64,000 nt of DNA. Origin: Desulfovibrio sp. ZJ369. Its GTDB lineage: Bacteria; Desulfobacterota; Desulfovibrionia; Desulfovibrionales; Desulfovibrionaceae. The notes beneath the pieces are model-generated. The model was not told the DNA's origin and searched no databases. It worked only from the letters and a program-made list of their open reading frames with translations. A program made the position numbers and the translations under genes. The number at the start of each line of letters is the position of its first letter. Position 1 is the first letter of the stretch. This document shows, piece by piece, positions 25,610 to 34,893 of the stretch. The stretch lies in the NCBI RefSeq assembly GCF_011039085.1, contig NZ_JAAKEI010000001.1, positions 82,636 through 146,635 of the forward strand. Direction: 5' to 3'.

Positions 25610-27169
25610 ATGAAAAATATTCTGGGCCGTGATATCCCCGACTATATTGAAGGGTACGGGCAGGTGAAGCCGTTTATCGGCGCATACGCCAGCCTTGACG
25701 ACAGATCGAGAACCATTGTCAAACGCCGCACCGTTAAACCCGGCAACAAGCTTGAGGCCGGCGATCAAAAGCTGCTCGGCTCCATTGAGGAAGTGCTGGA
25801 CAAGGTGGGCCTGCGCGACGGCATGACCGTGTCTTTTCACCATCATCTGCGCAACGGCGACTATGTCACCAATATGGTCATGAAAGCCATTGCCGACAGG
25901 GGGATTAAAGACATTCATGTGGCTGCCACCGGCATTTTCGCCTGCCATGAGCCCCTGGTGGAATACATCAAATCCGGCGTGATCACCGGCATTTCCGTCA
26001 ACTACATCTCGCCCGGCCCGGTGGCCAAGGCCATCACCAGGGGCCTTCTGGCCAAACCGGCGGTGTTCCGCAGCCACGGCGGCCGCCCCAGAGCCGTGGA
26101 GGCCGGAGATCTGCATGTGGACGTGGCTTTCATTGCCGCGCCCTGCTGCGATGTTTACGGCAACCTCAACGGCACGCAGGGCAAGTCGGCCTGCGGCGTG
26201 CTCTCCTATATCTATCCTGATGCTCAGTATGCGGATCAGGTGGTGGCCGTCACGGACAATCTTGTGGATTATCCGGCCTGCCCCATTGAAATCAGCCAGG
26301 ATTTCGTGGATTATGTCGTGGTTGTGGATTCCATCGGCGATCCCAACGGCATTGTGTCCGGCACCACCAGGGTCACTTCGGATCCCATCGGCCTGAAAAT
26401 CGCGGCCGCGGCTGCCGAGCTGCTCGACGAGACCGGCTACATCAAGGAAGGCATGTCCTGCCAGACCGGCGCGGGCGGCACCTCCCTGGCCGTGGCCGCC
26501 GAGATCAAAAAGCGCATGCTCGCCAAAAATGTTGTCGGTTCTTTCGGCGCGGGCGGCATTACCGCCTATTTTGTGGAAATGCTCAATGAAGGCCTTTTCC
26601 GCGCGCTTTTCGACGTGCAGGATTTTGATCTGGTATCCGTGGCCTCGGCCGGGAGCAATCCCAAACACATGGCCATGAGCGGCTCCTTGTACGGCAACCC
26701 GCACAACTGCGGACCGGTGGTCAACAACCTGGACATCATGATCCTGGGCGCCACGGAAATAGATACGGACTTTAACGTCAATGTGGTCACCGGCTCGGAC
26801 GGCACGATCATGGGCGCTTCCGGCGGGCATAACGACACGGCCGCCGGGAGTAAAATCTCCATTGTGGTCACCAATCTGCTCAAGGGCCGCCTCTGCGTGC
26901 TGCGCGACAAGGTCACCACCGTGACTTCGCCGGGCGAAACAATTGATGTGCTGGTGACGGACAGGGGCATTGCCGTCAACCCGCGGCGCACCGATCTGCT
27001 GGAAAAACTGAAAGACTCCGCGCTGCCGATCATGGACATCCATAAACTCAAGGATATCGGCGAAAGACTGGCCGGAAAGCCGGACCCCATTGCATTTACG
27101 GATAAGGTGGTGGCCGTGGTGGAATACCGCGACGGCACCGTCATTGATGTGGTCCGGCAGCCCAAATAA
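25610..27169 (+). CDS. citF: Citrate lyase alpha subunit (citrate CoA-transferase)
   Basis: It exchanges the acetyl group on CitD for citrate, giving citryl-ACP and acetate. It has the CitF pattern throughout (GRDIPDYIEGYGQVKPF, SFHHHLRNGDYV, ISPGPVAKAI, FRSHGGRPRAVEAGD, SCQTGAGGTSLAVA, SFGAGGITAYFVEML, IMGASGGHNDTAAG). It has 519 residues, full length. Its start is 24 nt past a palindromic element and is preceded by GAAGAAGGGAAAGCAGC. It completes the CitD/E/F set. A citramalate-lyase role cannot be excluded from sequence. Confidence 0.93.
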   Translation: MKNILGRDIPDYIEGYGQVKPFIGAYASLDDRSRTIVKRRTVKPGNKLEAGDQKLLGSIEEVLDKVGLRDGMTVSFHHHLRNGDYVTNMVMKAIADRGIKDIHVAATGIFACHEPLVEYIKSGVITGISVNYISPGPVAKAITRGLLAKPAVFRSHGGRPRAVEAGDLHVDVAFIAAPCCDVYGNLNGTQGKSACGVLSYIYPDAQYADQVVAVTDNLVDYPACPIEISQDFVDYVVVVDSIGDPNGIVSGTTRVTSDPIGLKIAAAAAELLDETGYIKEGMSCQTGAGGTSLAVAAEIKKRMLAKNVVGSFGAGGITAYFVEMLNEGLFRALFDVQDFDLVSVASAGSNPKHMAMSGSLYGNPHNCGPVVNNLDIMILGATEIDTDFNVNVVTGSDGTIMGASGGHNDTAAGSKISIVVTNLLKGRLCVLRDKVTTVTSPGETIDVLVTDRGIAVNPRRTDLLEKLKDSALPIMDIHKLKDIGERLAGKPDPIAFTDKVVAVVEYRDGTVIDVVRQPK

Positions 27170-27220
27170 GCCGGGATTCAAGCCGCCGGGGACGTGGAAC
27201 CCTTGCAACGGCTTGCTGCG

Positions 27221-27259
27221 ACAGGACGCGCGAAATGCTTCGCGCGTCCTGTTTTTTTA
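27221..27259 (+). terminator. Strong rho-independent terminator after citF
   Basis: A 14-bp perfect stem ACAGGACGCGCGAA-ATGC-TTCGCGCGTCCTGT runs straight into seven Ts. It ends the organic-acid cluster. Confidence 0.92.
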
Positions 27260-27263
27260 TTGA

Positions 27264-27366
27264 AAAGCGGCCGCCTTACGGATGACGACAGCAGAGACAA
27301 GCGCAGGCGCAATTTACTTGCGCCGTTAAGCGCCGGAGCGAGCGTTTCAAAAACAATATGCTCTAA
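27264..27366. repeat. Modular palindromic element ending in the regulator stop codon
   Basis: Central and closing modules: CCGCCTTACGGATGACGACA, the hairpin GGCGCAA-TTTAC-TTGCGCC, then GCGCCGGAGCGAGCGTTTCA and AATATGCTCTA. The final CTA is the complement of the TAG stop of the minus-strand response-regulator gene. Confidence 0.8.
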
Positions 27367-28742
27367 TGGCCCGTGATGGCGTATTTCTTCAGCTTATACT
27401 GCAGCAAGCTCTTGGAAATTCCCAGATATTCCGCTGCCTTGACTTGTATCAGATCGGCGCGCACCAAGGCCCGGCGGATCAATGCGGCCTCGATCTTTTC
27501 CAGCGTGTCCGCCAGATCCAGTTGCACGGGCAGCAGATCCACGGCGCTTTTGAACTGCGATTCCTCATCGCGGATTTCCGGGGGCAGATTGTCCACCTCT
27601 ATGACGGGTCCCGGAACCAGCACCAGGCAGCTTTCCACCACGTTTTCCAACTGCCGGATATTGCCGGGCCACTCGTAGCCTGTGAGGTAATTGAGGGCCT
27701 CGGTGCTGAAGGTCTTGGGCGGCATATTGTTGTCCGCCGTGACCTTTTCCACAAAATGCGCCACCAGCAGGGGGATGTCCTCGCGCCGCTCGCGCAGAGG
27801 CGGCAGAGGAATCTGCACCACGTTCAGCCGGTAATACAAATCATCGCGAAAGGTCCCCTTTTCCACCAGGGCGGTCAGATCCTTGTTGGTGGCGGCCACG
27901 ACGCGAATATCCACCTCAATTTCCTCGCCGCCGCCCACGCGCTCGAACCTGCGCTCCTGTAAAACGCGCAGCAGTTTGACCTGAAGATCAGGCGTCAGTT
28001 CCGCGATCTCATCCAAAAAGAGCGTGCCCCCGTCCGCCTGCTCGAAACGCCCCCTGCGCATGGCCACCGCGCCGGTGAAGGAGCCTTTTTCATGCCCGAA
28101 AAGCTCGCTTTCCAGCACGCCGGGATTCAGGGCCATGCAATTCACGGAAATAAAGGGCTTGTCCTTGCGCGGGCTGGTGTAATGAATGGCCCGGGCCACC
28201 AGCTCCTTGCCGGTGCCTGACTCGCCGGTGATCAACACGGTGGAGCGGCTCGGCGCGGCACGATCGACCATCACCAGCACATCGCGGATGCCCCGGCTGC
28301 GGCCCACAATCTTGTGCACGCCATAGCGCTCGGCCATGGCTTCCTGCAAGAGCCGATACTGGCGATGGGTGCGCGAGAGCTCGGCCGCATTATGAATGGA
28401 AAGCAGGAGCTCGTCATTGGAAAAGGGCTTGGTAATATAATCAAAGGCCCCGTACTTCATCACTTCCACCGCGCTTTCGATGGAGCCGAAAGCCGTCATG
28501 ATCAGCACGGGGATATGCGGCCAGTTTTTCTTGACCCGCTCCAGAACCTCACGGCCCGTGACCTTGGGCATTTTCATGTCCGTCACCACCACGTCCACTT
28601 CGCTTTCGTTCAGAAAAGCCAGCGCGGTTTCAGGATCGCTGATGGCCGTGACCGTGTAGCCCTCGTCTTCCAGCAGGGTTTGCAGGACCAGCAGGTAATT
28701 TTTTTCGTCGTCAATAACCAGAATATGGGATTTTTCACTCAT
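27363..28742 (-). CDS. NtrC-family sigma-54 response regulator
   Basis: A receiver domain (residues 1-125; acidic pair DDE, phospho-Asp in [10 protein letters not shown]) precedes a sigma-54 AAA+ domain (about 145-380) with Walker A GESGTGKE, Walker [10 protein letters not shown] and the sigma-54-contact loop GSFTGA in place of the commoner GAFTGA, and a Fis-type HTH (about 415-459: [18 protein letters not shown]). It has 459 residues. The start MSEKSHILV is preceded by AAGGAAGGCACG; the upstream in-frame ATG has no such site. The partner kinase gene lies 10 nt upstream. Targets are unknown; no consensus sigma-54 promoter is seen next to this pair. Confidence 0.93.
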   Translation of the reverse strand: MSEKSHILVIDDEKNYLLVLQTLLEDEGYTVTAISDPETALAFLNESEVDVVVTDMKMPKVTGREVLERVKKNWPHIPVLIMTAFGSIESAVEVMKYGAFDYITKPFSNDELLLSIHNAAELSRTHRQYRLLQEAMAERYGVHKIVGRSRGIRDVLVMVDRAAPSRSTVLITGESGTGKELVARAIHYTSPRKDKPFISVNCMALNPGVLESELFGHEKGSFTGAVAMRRGRFEQADGGTLFLDEIAELTPDLQVKLLRVLQERRFERVGGGEEIEVDIRVVAATNKDLTALVEKGTFRDDLYYRLNVVQIPLPPLRERREDIPLLVAHFVEKVTADNNMPPKTFSTEALNYLTGYEWPGNIRQLENVVESCLVLVPGPVIEVDNLPPEIRDEESQFKSAVDLLPVQLDLADTLEKIEAALIRRALVRADLIQVKAAEYLGISKSLLQYKLKKYAITGH

Positions 28743-28752
28743 CGTGCCTTCC

Positions 28753-30279
28753 TTATGCGGGGGGATCGGCCGCGGGCAGCAGCACGCGCACCAGCGCCCC
28801 GCCCTCAGGGCCGTTCTCAAGTTCGATCACGCCGCCGTGGCTGACGATAATCGACTGGACAATGGGCAGGCCCAGGCCTGTGCCCCCGTCCTTGGTGGTA
28901 AAAAAGGGATCCAGCAGATTGGGCAGCGTGCCCGGATCAAAGCCCGGCCCGGAATCCAGAAATTCAAGACGCACGCGGCCTTGCCCGTTCTCGCGCTCAA
29001 GATCGCCGCGAATCCGCACAATGCCCGGCCCGTCCATGGCCTGCTGGCCGTTAACAAAAATATTGTAAAAAGCCCGATACAGCAAATCCTTGTCCCCGCG
29101 CACAAAAAGCCCGGCTTCAGTCTCCCGCTCCACGGCAATGCCGTGGCGGCCCATTTCCCCTTCCAGAAAAGCCAGCACCTGATCAAGCACCAGATTCACG
29201 TCCGCCAGATCCTGCCTGGGTCGGCGCGGCCGGGCATAATCCAGAAAATCATTGACCGTCTGGGAAAGGCGCACGGATTCATCATAAATGGCGCCCAAAA
29301 TACGCGCCGTGCCCGCGTCGGCCTTGTCTGTGCGCCGTTGCAGCAACTCGGCGCTGGAGCGGATAATACCCAGAGGATTGCGGATTTCATGCGCAATGCT
29401 GGCGATCACCCGGCCCATGCCGGCCAGTTTTTCATTGCTGTGCAGCTCGTTTTCCAAGAGGCGGTTTTTGTGCATGCGCTCGGCCAGCACGCGCTCGGCG
29501 CGGTGAATGAGCATCAGCAGCAGCCCGAAGAGAATCACCGAAGACAAGAGGCACATGACCACGATGATGCCCTGAAAAGCCAGCACCTGCTCGTAGTCGC
29601 CGGTGATGTCCTGGGTCAGCTCCAGCGCGCCCATGACCGGCGCTTCCTGCCCGGGCCGCAGGGGCTCGCCGCGCAGAGGATAGAGCACGCGCAGCACAAA
29701 GGTGCCCTCGTGCAAGGGCACCCGGAAAGGGGCTTGCCAGGCCGGAATGCTGGAAATAATTTCGGATTTGGGAGCCGCGCCGTGCAGCACCTCGTCCAGA
29801 TTGGGCGGGGAGAGACCGGCCCGGCCCACGTCTTCCTTTCTGGTGGAATAAGCCACCAGACGCGAAAAATCATAGATCCGCAGCCGTTCCACCGGCAGCC
29901 CATGAATCACGGATTGCACGACCCGATCCAGGTGTTCGTACTGCGTGGGCTGACGCAGGGCAATGCGCCCGCTGGCCAGAATAGTGGGCAGAGCGAAACG
30001 GCGGAAGATCTGACTGTTGAGATTCTCCACCAGCAGGCGCGCAAAATCCTCCTGACGGGTCAACAGGGTTTGGCGCGCCGAATTGGAAATGAAAAAGGAC
30101 AGCGCAAGGCTGGTCAGCAAAATGAGCACCAGAGACAGCCAGGACAAGGTGCGCGCATAGCTCAGGGGCAAATCCGTGTCAGCCGCGGGAGCCTGTCTGG
30201 AGGTTTCCTCAGCCCCCGGCAGCCCGGAACCGGCAGAGGATCCCGAAGCCGGCCCGGAAGCGGAATGCGACTCATTCAT
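28753..30279 (-). CDS. Membrane sensor histidine kinase, partner of the NtrC-type regulator
   Basis: It phosphorylates the downstream response regulator. The N terminus (1-40) is low-complexity Ser/Ala/Gly-rich. TM1 is at about 46-66, an extracytoplasmic sensor region at about 67-228 and TM2 at about 229-253. The HisKA box is ASIAHEIRNPLG (His about 300) and the HATPase domain has NIFVNGQQAM, DSGPGFDPG, DPFFTTKDGGTGLGL. It has 508 residues. No PAS or HAMP signature is obvious. The signal sensed is unknown. The genes are in kinase-then-regulator order with a 10-nt gap. Confidence 0.92.
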   Translation of the reverse strand: MNESHSASGPASGSSAGSGLPGAEETSRQAPAADTDLPLSYARTLSWLSLVLILLTSLALSFFISNSARQTLLTRQEDFARLLVENLNSQIFRRFALPTILASGRIALRQPTQYEHLDRVVQSVIHGLPVERLRIYDFSRLVAYSTRKEDVGRAGLSPPNLDEVLHGAAPKSEIISSIPAWQAPFRVPLHEGTFVLRVLYPLRGEPLRPGQEAPVMGALELTQDITGDYEQVLAFQGIIVVMCLLSSVILFGLLLMLIHRAERVLAERMHKNRLLENELHSNEKLAGMGRVIASIAHEIRNPLGIIRSSAELLQRRTDKADAGTARILGAIYDESVRLSQTVNDFLDYARPRRPRQDLADVNLVLDQVLAFLEGEMGRHGIAVERETEAGLFVRGDKDLLYRAFYNIFVNGQQAMDGPGIVRIRGDLERENGQGRVRLEFLDSGPGFDPGTLPNLLDPFFTTKDGGTGLGLPIVQSIIVSHGGVIELENGPEGGALVRVLLPAADPPA

Positions 30280-30383
30280 GCAAACGGTCCTCAGGGCATT
30301 CCGTTTTGAAATGCCCGGTTAATGCCTGATGCAAAACATCAGAGGCGCGAACCCCAGAGGGTTTCGCGGCGGCGCGGCCGCTT

Positions 30384-30551
30384 TAGAGCGTTTTGCTAAT
30401 GAAATTAGCTAAACGCTCTGGTGGTCGCGGGAGCGGACGCCCGCGCCGAATGAGCCTGAAAACCACGCTTTTCAGGCGCTTGTCCCGCTTGCGGGGAAAT
30501 GATGGCAACGCCGCTTTTGAAATTGAATAATTTCAAAAGCAAAATGCTCCA
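30384..30551 (-). repeat. Modular palindromic element (reverse orientation)
   Basis: TAGAGCGTTTTGCTAAT…ATTAGCTAAACGCTCT hairpin, GC-rich segment, CTGAAAA/TTTTCAG hairpin in place of the CGTCCAGA one, then GCGCCGCTTTTGAAATTG…CAATTTCAAAAGC. It is inverse to the copies at 895 and 14429. Bases 30280-30383 hold only a small hairpin GGGCATT…AATGCCC. Confidence 0.8.
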
Positions 30552-30815
30552 GGGCTGAAGACGGCAGAGATCCGGCACTCGACCGAACAACAGATGGAAT
30601 CCGGCTTCAGCCCTTGCGAGGCGGGAGCGCCAGCGCAGGCGAACGTGCGAGCCGTACAGCTCAAAGACTCGCCTGCGCCTGGCGCACGTTCTTCGGGCAA
30701 AGGCTGTCGCACGCAGCAGGCGGGCCAAAAGGCAGCGCGGTAAGGGCCCTCGGGCACAGCGCCAAGGGCCCGGACAGATCTGCGGGGAGCCGCGGCCTTG
30801 CTTGTTACAACGACG
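30552..30815. other. Intergenic region without supported gene
   Basis: It lies between the repeat element and the end of pgi. I see no RNA, terminator with T-tract or credible coding frame. Confidence 0.4.
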
Positions 30816-32156
30816 TTAAAAAACCTGCGTCTGTTGCGGAGCCGACAAATAGGCCGCCAAATCCGCCTCTTCCTGCGGATAACCGCCCGCGCCGAGGCGG
30901 GCGTTGGCCAGACGCTTGCCCAATTCCACGGCGGGCTGATCCAGGGGGTTGATCCCCATCAGCCATCCGGTGAAAAGCGTGGCCGCTTCCAGAAGCATCA
31001 TCAGGGAGCCCGCCGCCCTGGGGCCGGTATCGCTCATTTCAATGTGCACAAGAGGCACGCCGCTTTTGCCCAGCGCCATGCGCGTGCCCAGGGCCTCGGC
31101 TTCCAGCAGGCTTCCAAAAGGCTTGGCGCGCAGCCAGGCCCATTGTTCGGGCACGTCCATGCCGAAATTGCGGCCCTGGGGCTGGTTGCCGCTGGTCAGG
31201 AAAATGCAGCCCTTGTTGCGCGGGCCGTCCAGGAACATCTGATTAATGGAGTGCTGATCCGTCACCCCCGTGGCGGGCACGGGCATGCTGCCTTTGCCCT
31301 CCTTGCCCAGACTTTCGGCCCAGAGCTGGGCGAACCAGGGGCCAAAGGTGGCCCACTGCGGGATGTAGCAGAAAAAGATCAACTGGCTGTAGTCGTGATC
31401 TTCCAGGGCCTTGGCCCAGCAAGCCAGGGAAAAGGAAGGGTGTTGGCCCAGGGCCGCCGGATTTTTTGCCAAAGGCCGCGCCACGTCTGCCGCGCCATCC
31501 AGCAGAGCCTGCCAGTCAATGCCCAGAAAGGCCGCGGGCAACAAACCCACTGCCGAAAGCGCGGAGTAACGGCCGCCCAGATAATCGGGGACTTCCAGAG
31601 CCGTAAGGCCGTATCGCTGCGCCTCTTGGCGCAAATAGCCCTTGCTTTCGTCGGTGACCACAATCATCTGTTCCTGCCAGCGCGCGCCCAGCGCGGCCTT
31701 GAGCCAATCACGCACCAGAAAATACTGGGCAATGGTCTCAATGGTACCGCCGGATTTACTGATGCAAACCACCACGGTGTCGGCGGGCCTGAGCCTGGAG
31801 AGCCAGGCTTCAAAGGTTTCGGCGCAGACATTGTCCGCGATCCAGAGCCAGGGTCCGGTATGTCCGGGCCCGTCCTGACCCGGCGCAAAAGCCCGCTGCA
31901 TGGCGCGCGCGCCCAGGGCCGAACCGCCGATGCCGAGCACCAGCATATGTTTATAGGCCTTGATGCGCGGAATCAGGGGGGCCATTTCCACTTCCAGCTT
32001 GGCGCGGTACGGCATGGTCAGAAAAGGCAGTTCTCCGGCGGCGGTTTCCTGCGCCAGGCGGCGCCCCAGTTCCTCGTGCCGGGCGGCGCAGGCCGCGGCG
32101 GCTTCTTTGGGCAGACGATGGCCATAGGCCCTGGACCATTCAAGCAGGTGAGACAT
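30816..32156 (-). CDS. pgi: Glucose-6-phosphate isomerase
   Basis: Interconverts glucose-6-P and fructose-6-P; cytoplasmic. Motifs: LGIGGSALGARAM (phosphate site), ISKSGGTIET, the PGI signatures with GRYSALSAVGLLPAA, VTDQHSINQMFLDGP with the catalytic His/Glu area, and a C-terminal Lys region near PAVELGKRLA. It has 446 residues, the shorter bacterial class. The start MSHLLEWS at 32156 is preceded by GGGAGGTACGC. The frame is open another 117 nt upstream across a palindromic module, without coding character. Confidence 0.93.
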   Translation of the reverse strand: MSHLLEWSRAYGHRLPKEAAAACAARHEELGRRLAQETAAGELPFLTMPYRAKLEVEMAPLIPRIKAYKHMLVLGIGGSALGARAMQRAFAPGQDGPGHTGPWLWIADNVCAETFEAWLSRLRPADTVVVCISKSGGTIETIAQYFLVRDWLKAALGARWQEQMIVVTDESKGYLRQEAQRYGLTALEVPDYLGGRYSALSAVGLLPAAFLGIDWQALLDGAADVARPLAKNPAALGQHPSFSLACWAKALEDHDYSQLIFFCYIPQWATFGPWFAQLWAESLGKEGKGSMPVPATGVTDQHSINQMFLDGPRNKGCIFLTSGNQPQGRNFGMDVPEQWAWLRAKPFGSLLEAEALGTRMALGKSGVPLVHIEMSDTGPRAAGSLMMLLEAATLFTGWLMGINPLDQPAVELGKRLANARLGAGGYPQEEADLAAYLSAPQQTQVF

Positions 32157-32260
32157 GCGTACCTCCCGCGTTTTGAACATTTCAAAAAATGAAATGCTCC
32201 CAATGCCCGTAGGGGCGGCGGCGCAATACCGCGTGAATCCGGATTGCACCCTGTTGCCAG

Positions 32261-32617
32261 TCATTGCTGCCAAAGCCGCAAAGGCCGGGGAGCGAAAAAA
32301 CGCCGGCGCACGGCTTTATAGGTTTGCGGCCGCACCCCGAAACGGCAACGCCAGAGCGAGCAGTCCTCGCGCGCCGCACAGGCGCGCACTTCGCTCCGGC
32401 TGCCCGCGCAGCCCATGCACTGCCTGCGGACGGCCCGCAAGGCCGCGCGTTCGGCCGCATCGGGCGGGGCCGGGCAATCTCCGCCGGGAACAGCTGCCAT
32501 GCGCCACGCATTCAGGGGGCAGTCAACGTCGGAACAGGAGCGCACCGCCTTGGGCGATGCCCCCTGGCACTCCAGGCAAAATTGCCGGATAGCCGCCACG
32601 ACGCCGCTCCTGGCCAT
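32261..32617 (-). CDS. Cysteine-rich protein with two probable zinc-binding repeats
   Basis: No characterised function is known to me. Two tandem repeats share the pattern A-[IV]-R-x2-C-x2-C-x9/10-C-x4/5-DC-x-L: first AIRQFCLECQ … CSDVDCPLNAWR (about 9-39), then AVRRQCMGCAG … CAAREDCSLWRCRFG (about 60-92). The layout suggests two four-Cys metal sites. A single-repeat version of this motif occurs in small proteins of phage and genomic islands. It has 118 residues from the ATG at 32617, which lies 2 nt past the stop of the YchJ gene, so the two are coupled. Confidence 0.65.
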   Translation of the reverse strand: MARSGVVAAIRQFCLECQGASPKAVRSCSDVDCPLNAWRMAAVPGGDCPAPPDAAERAALRAVRRQCMGCAGSRSEVRACAAREDCSLWRCRFGVRPQTYKAVRRRFFAPRPLRLWQQ

Positions 32618-32619
32618 GC

Positions 32620-33132
32620 TTACCCAGCCGCCGCGGCGCAACATTTTTTGTATTTTTTGCCGCTGCCGCAAGGGCAAGGATCATTGCGGCCCACCTTGGG
32701 GGCGGGGCGCCGGTAGCCCTCAGGGCGCAACGCCACCCCATCCACATAATAGAGTTTGCCATCCTTGCGGCTGAAAAAACTTCTTTCGCCCAGTTGGCGG
32801 GGGATGCCGTCCAATTCGTAAAAAGCATGAAATTCCACAAGATCATAAAGCTCGCCATTGACGCCCACGGGCGCGTCCTTGAGGCTCTTGCCCACGTCCA
32901 GACGCAGCCAGCGCACGCCCTTGCTTTGCTCCGCAATTTTTTCAGCCGTAATGCCTTCACGAAAATCAGGATGCGTGCTTTGGACCAGCCAGTCATAACG
33001 GCCGAGCGCATACGCCGCATAGCGGGAACGCATCAAAACCTCGGCCTCGACGGGCCAGGCCGTGCCGTCAAGATACGGGCCGCAACATTCCGCCAGAGGG
33101 CGGTTGCTGCCGCAGGGACAGGTAGGGGACAT
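32620..33132 (-). CDS. YchJ-family protein with SEC-C zinc motifs
   Basis: Unknown molecular role; the YchJ family is found in many proteobacteria. Two SEC-C zinc knuckles frame a nuclear-transport-factor-2-like domain: [17 protein letters not shown] (residues 5-21) and the classical [16 protein letters not shown] at the C terminus. It has 170 residues, close to the E. coli YchJ length of 152. It starts at the ATG at 33132 (MSPTCPCGS); an upstream extension of the frame lacks coding character. It is followed directly by the Cys-rich gene, suggesting a linked metal-related function. Confidence 0.85.
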   Translation of the reverse strand: MSPTCPCGSNRPLAECCGPYLDGTAWPVEAEVLMRSRYAAYALGRYDWLVQSTHPDFREGITAEKIAEQSKGVRWLRLDVGKSLKDAPVGVNGELYDLVEFHAFYELDGIPRQLGERSFFSRKDGKLYYVDGVALRPEGYRRPAPKVGRNDPCPCGSGKKYKKCCAAAAG

Positions 33133-33256
33133 GAAAGCCGCCTTGGTTATATGCGCCGGGTGAACTCCCGCACTACAACCACTATAGCCTATGCCCTGCC
33201 GGGCGGCAAGGCCGAGGCAGGCACGGCGCAAGGCTGGCCCTGGCTGCCGGGAGGCT

Positions 33257-34120
33257 TCAGACGTTGGCATCCGGGGCTTTTTCCGCTCCGGGAAAAGAAG
33301 GCGGGCGCAAGCGGACCAGACTGCCGGGCAGAACAGCTTCAGGGTCGCGCATCAGCAATTCCAGCACGCCCTTGCGCTGCACATCAACCGTGGCCTCGCC
33401 CAGTGCGTTCCCCTGGACGTCAAGCACTGTGCAGGTCTGCCCCGCAGCAGGCGCTTTCAGGCCGTGCAGCAGGCACCAGAGACGGCAGCCGCCGTCTTCC
33501 AGGCGCAGACGGAAGACTTCGCCGCAGCCCAAAGTAGCTGCCAGGCGGGCAGAACGCCGCCCCAGCACATACACGCAACCGCCGCAGAGCAAGGCGATCA
33601 TGCCGCAACCGGCGGCCAGCACAAAGGGATTCCAGCCTGTGAGGCGGTAGATGAAAGAGGCCGAACCCGCGCGCCGGGCCGAGGCATCCTCCCACACGCG
33701 CACCTTGAACGTCTGCGCGCTGCTTGAGGCCGTCCCCCGGAACCAAACCCGCAGGGCATAACTGCCCTGCTCCGCAAGCGGTTCCGCCGTAACCGTGCCG
33801 CGCCACATTCCGTTGCCGAACCAGTAGCCTGCGAAAAATTCGTCCAATCGGAAGTGCAGCGGCGCATCCTCAGGCAGGAACCGGGCCTGCAAGTCATTTG
33901 TCACGGGATTTTTGAGCGGGAGCGGCCCGGAAAGCACCAGAGCGTCGCCGGGCAGCAGCTCCAGAAGATCCGAACCCCTGCGCATGTGCGCCAGCAAGCC
34001 GTCGATCAGGCCCACCAGGGCCACTGCCAGCAGAACCGCGCTGATCCAGCCAATGCTGCGCTGCTGTGAACGGGTCTTGCGCAAGGTTTGCCAGAACTTT
34101 TGGTCGGGATGAGGGTTCAT
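33257..34120 (-). CDS. Membrane protein of unknown function with periplasmic and cytoplasmic domains
   Basis: It is not recognised. TM1 is at about residues 24-44 ([20 protein letters not shown]), followed by an extracytoplasmic beta-rich domain (about 50-160) with [14 protein letters not shown]2 at about 168-190 ([21 protein letters not shown]) and a C-terminal domain (about 200-287) that looks beta-strand-rich. It has 287 residues. The ATG is preceded by AAGGTGAACCC. It stands alone between YchJ and another small membrane protein. No enzyme motif is visible. Confidence 0.6.
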   Translation of the reverse strand: MNPHPDQKFWQTLRKTRSQQRSIGWISAVLLAVALVGLIDGLLAHMRRGSDLLELLPGDALVLSGPLPLKNPVTNDLQARFLPEDAPLHFRLDEFFAGYWFGNGMWRGTVTAEPLAEQGSYALRVWFRGTASSSAQTFKVRVWEDASARRAGSASFIYRLTGWNPFVLAAGCGMIALLCGGCVYVLGRRSARLAATLGCGEVFRLRLEDGGCRLWCLLHGLKAPAAGQTCTVLDVQGNALGEATVDVQRKGVLELLMRDPEAVLPGSLVRLRPPSFPGAEKAPDANV

Positions 34121-34336
34121 GGGTTCACCTTAGCCCCGGCGCGGCAGAAGAACAAGCCCAAAGCCCGCGCCATGCCCGCTGCCGCCGCCATACGGCTGCA
34201 AGAACCCTGCCGCCCGCAAGCCGGTTGCAAAGCCTGCGCATCCCCGGCCGGGCCCCTGCCCGGGCTGTACCCGACCCTGTACGGATGTCGCCTGAGGCAC
34301 GCGAAAAAAATACGGCGCATGTCTCAGACATTGGTT

Positions 34337-34645
34337 TCAACGGCTGAGAAGGCCCGGACGGCCCGATGATTCAAGCACGCGCCAGCGCACCAGACAGCGC
34401 CCCTGACGGGGCAGGTCGATGAGGCTTTCCTGCTCGGCCGGAAAACGCCTTTTGATCACCCGATTCAAATAAAAGGCAGATGCCCAGAGCGGCACGGTTA
34501 TGCCGAAAAACCAGAGGCAAAAGGTTATTTCCGAAGAAGCGCCGCGCGCGGCCTGATACATGGCCAGAAAAACCGCTCCCACCATCAGCAGGTTGGCCAT
34601 GACGCGGATCAGGGCGCTGTACAGAGATTGTTTGTAGCTGTTCAT
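34337..34645 (-). CDS. Small membrane protein, unknown function
   Basis: Two predicted membrane helices (about residues 12-33 VMANLLMVGAVFLAMYQAA and 38-60 ITFCLWFFGITVPLWASAFYL) are followed by a basic cytoplasmic tail. It has 102 residues from the ATG at 34645, chosen because CCGGAGAAATCTC precedes it; the longer frame to 34702 crosses a palindromic module. No family is recognised. Confidence 0.55.
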   Translation of the reverse strand: MNSYKQSLYSALIRVMANLLMVGAVFLAMYQAARGASSEITFCLWFFGITVPLWASAFYLNRVIKRRFPAEQESLIDLPRQGRCLVRWRVLESSGRPGLLSR

Positions 34646-34856
34646 GAGATTTCTCCGGTCTGCGAGGGCATTGTACTGTTGAAATGCTCTCATGCCGCAC
34701 ACGCCGCAGCGCTGCTGTCGACGCCCGTAAACCTTGCAGGCTGACGGGCCGCCATCCGCTCAGGAACGGCATGGATGCGGCCGAAAAACCTGCTTTTCGG
34801 CGGCCTGAGCCTTTGAAAAAAGCGACCCGTTTCAAAGGCAAGCTTTTGGAGAATTT

Positions 34857-34883
34857 GCCGGAGCGGGATGGCCCCGCTCCGGC
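34857..34883 (-). terminator. Hairpin at the end of the TauE operon
   Basis: A 10-bp perfect stem GCCGGAGCGG / CCGCTCCGGC with a 7-nt loop lies 10 nt past the lipoprotein stop. Only a short T-containing stretch follows. Confidence 0.6.
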
Positions 34884-34893
34884 AGCTCGCGTT

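Noticed and set aside
30552..30815. Small RNA or tRNA in the gap before pgi
   Set aside because: No cloverleaf, T-tract terminator or promoter pair could be found by eye.
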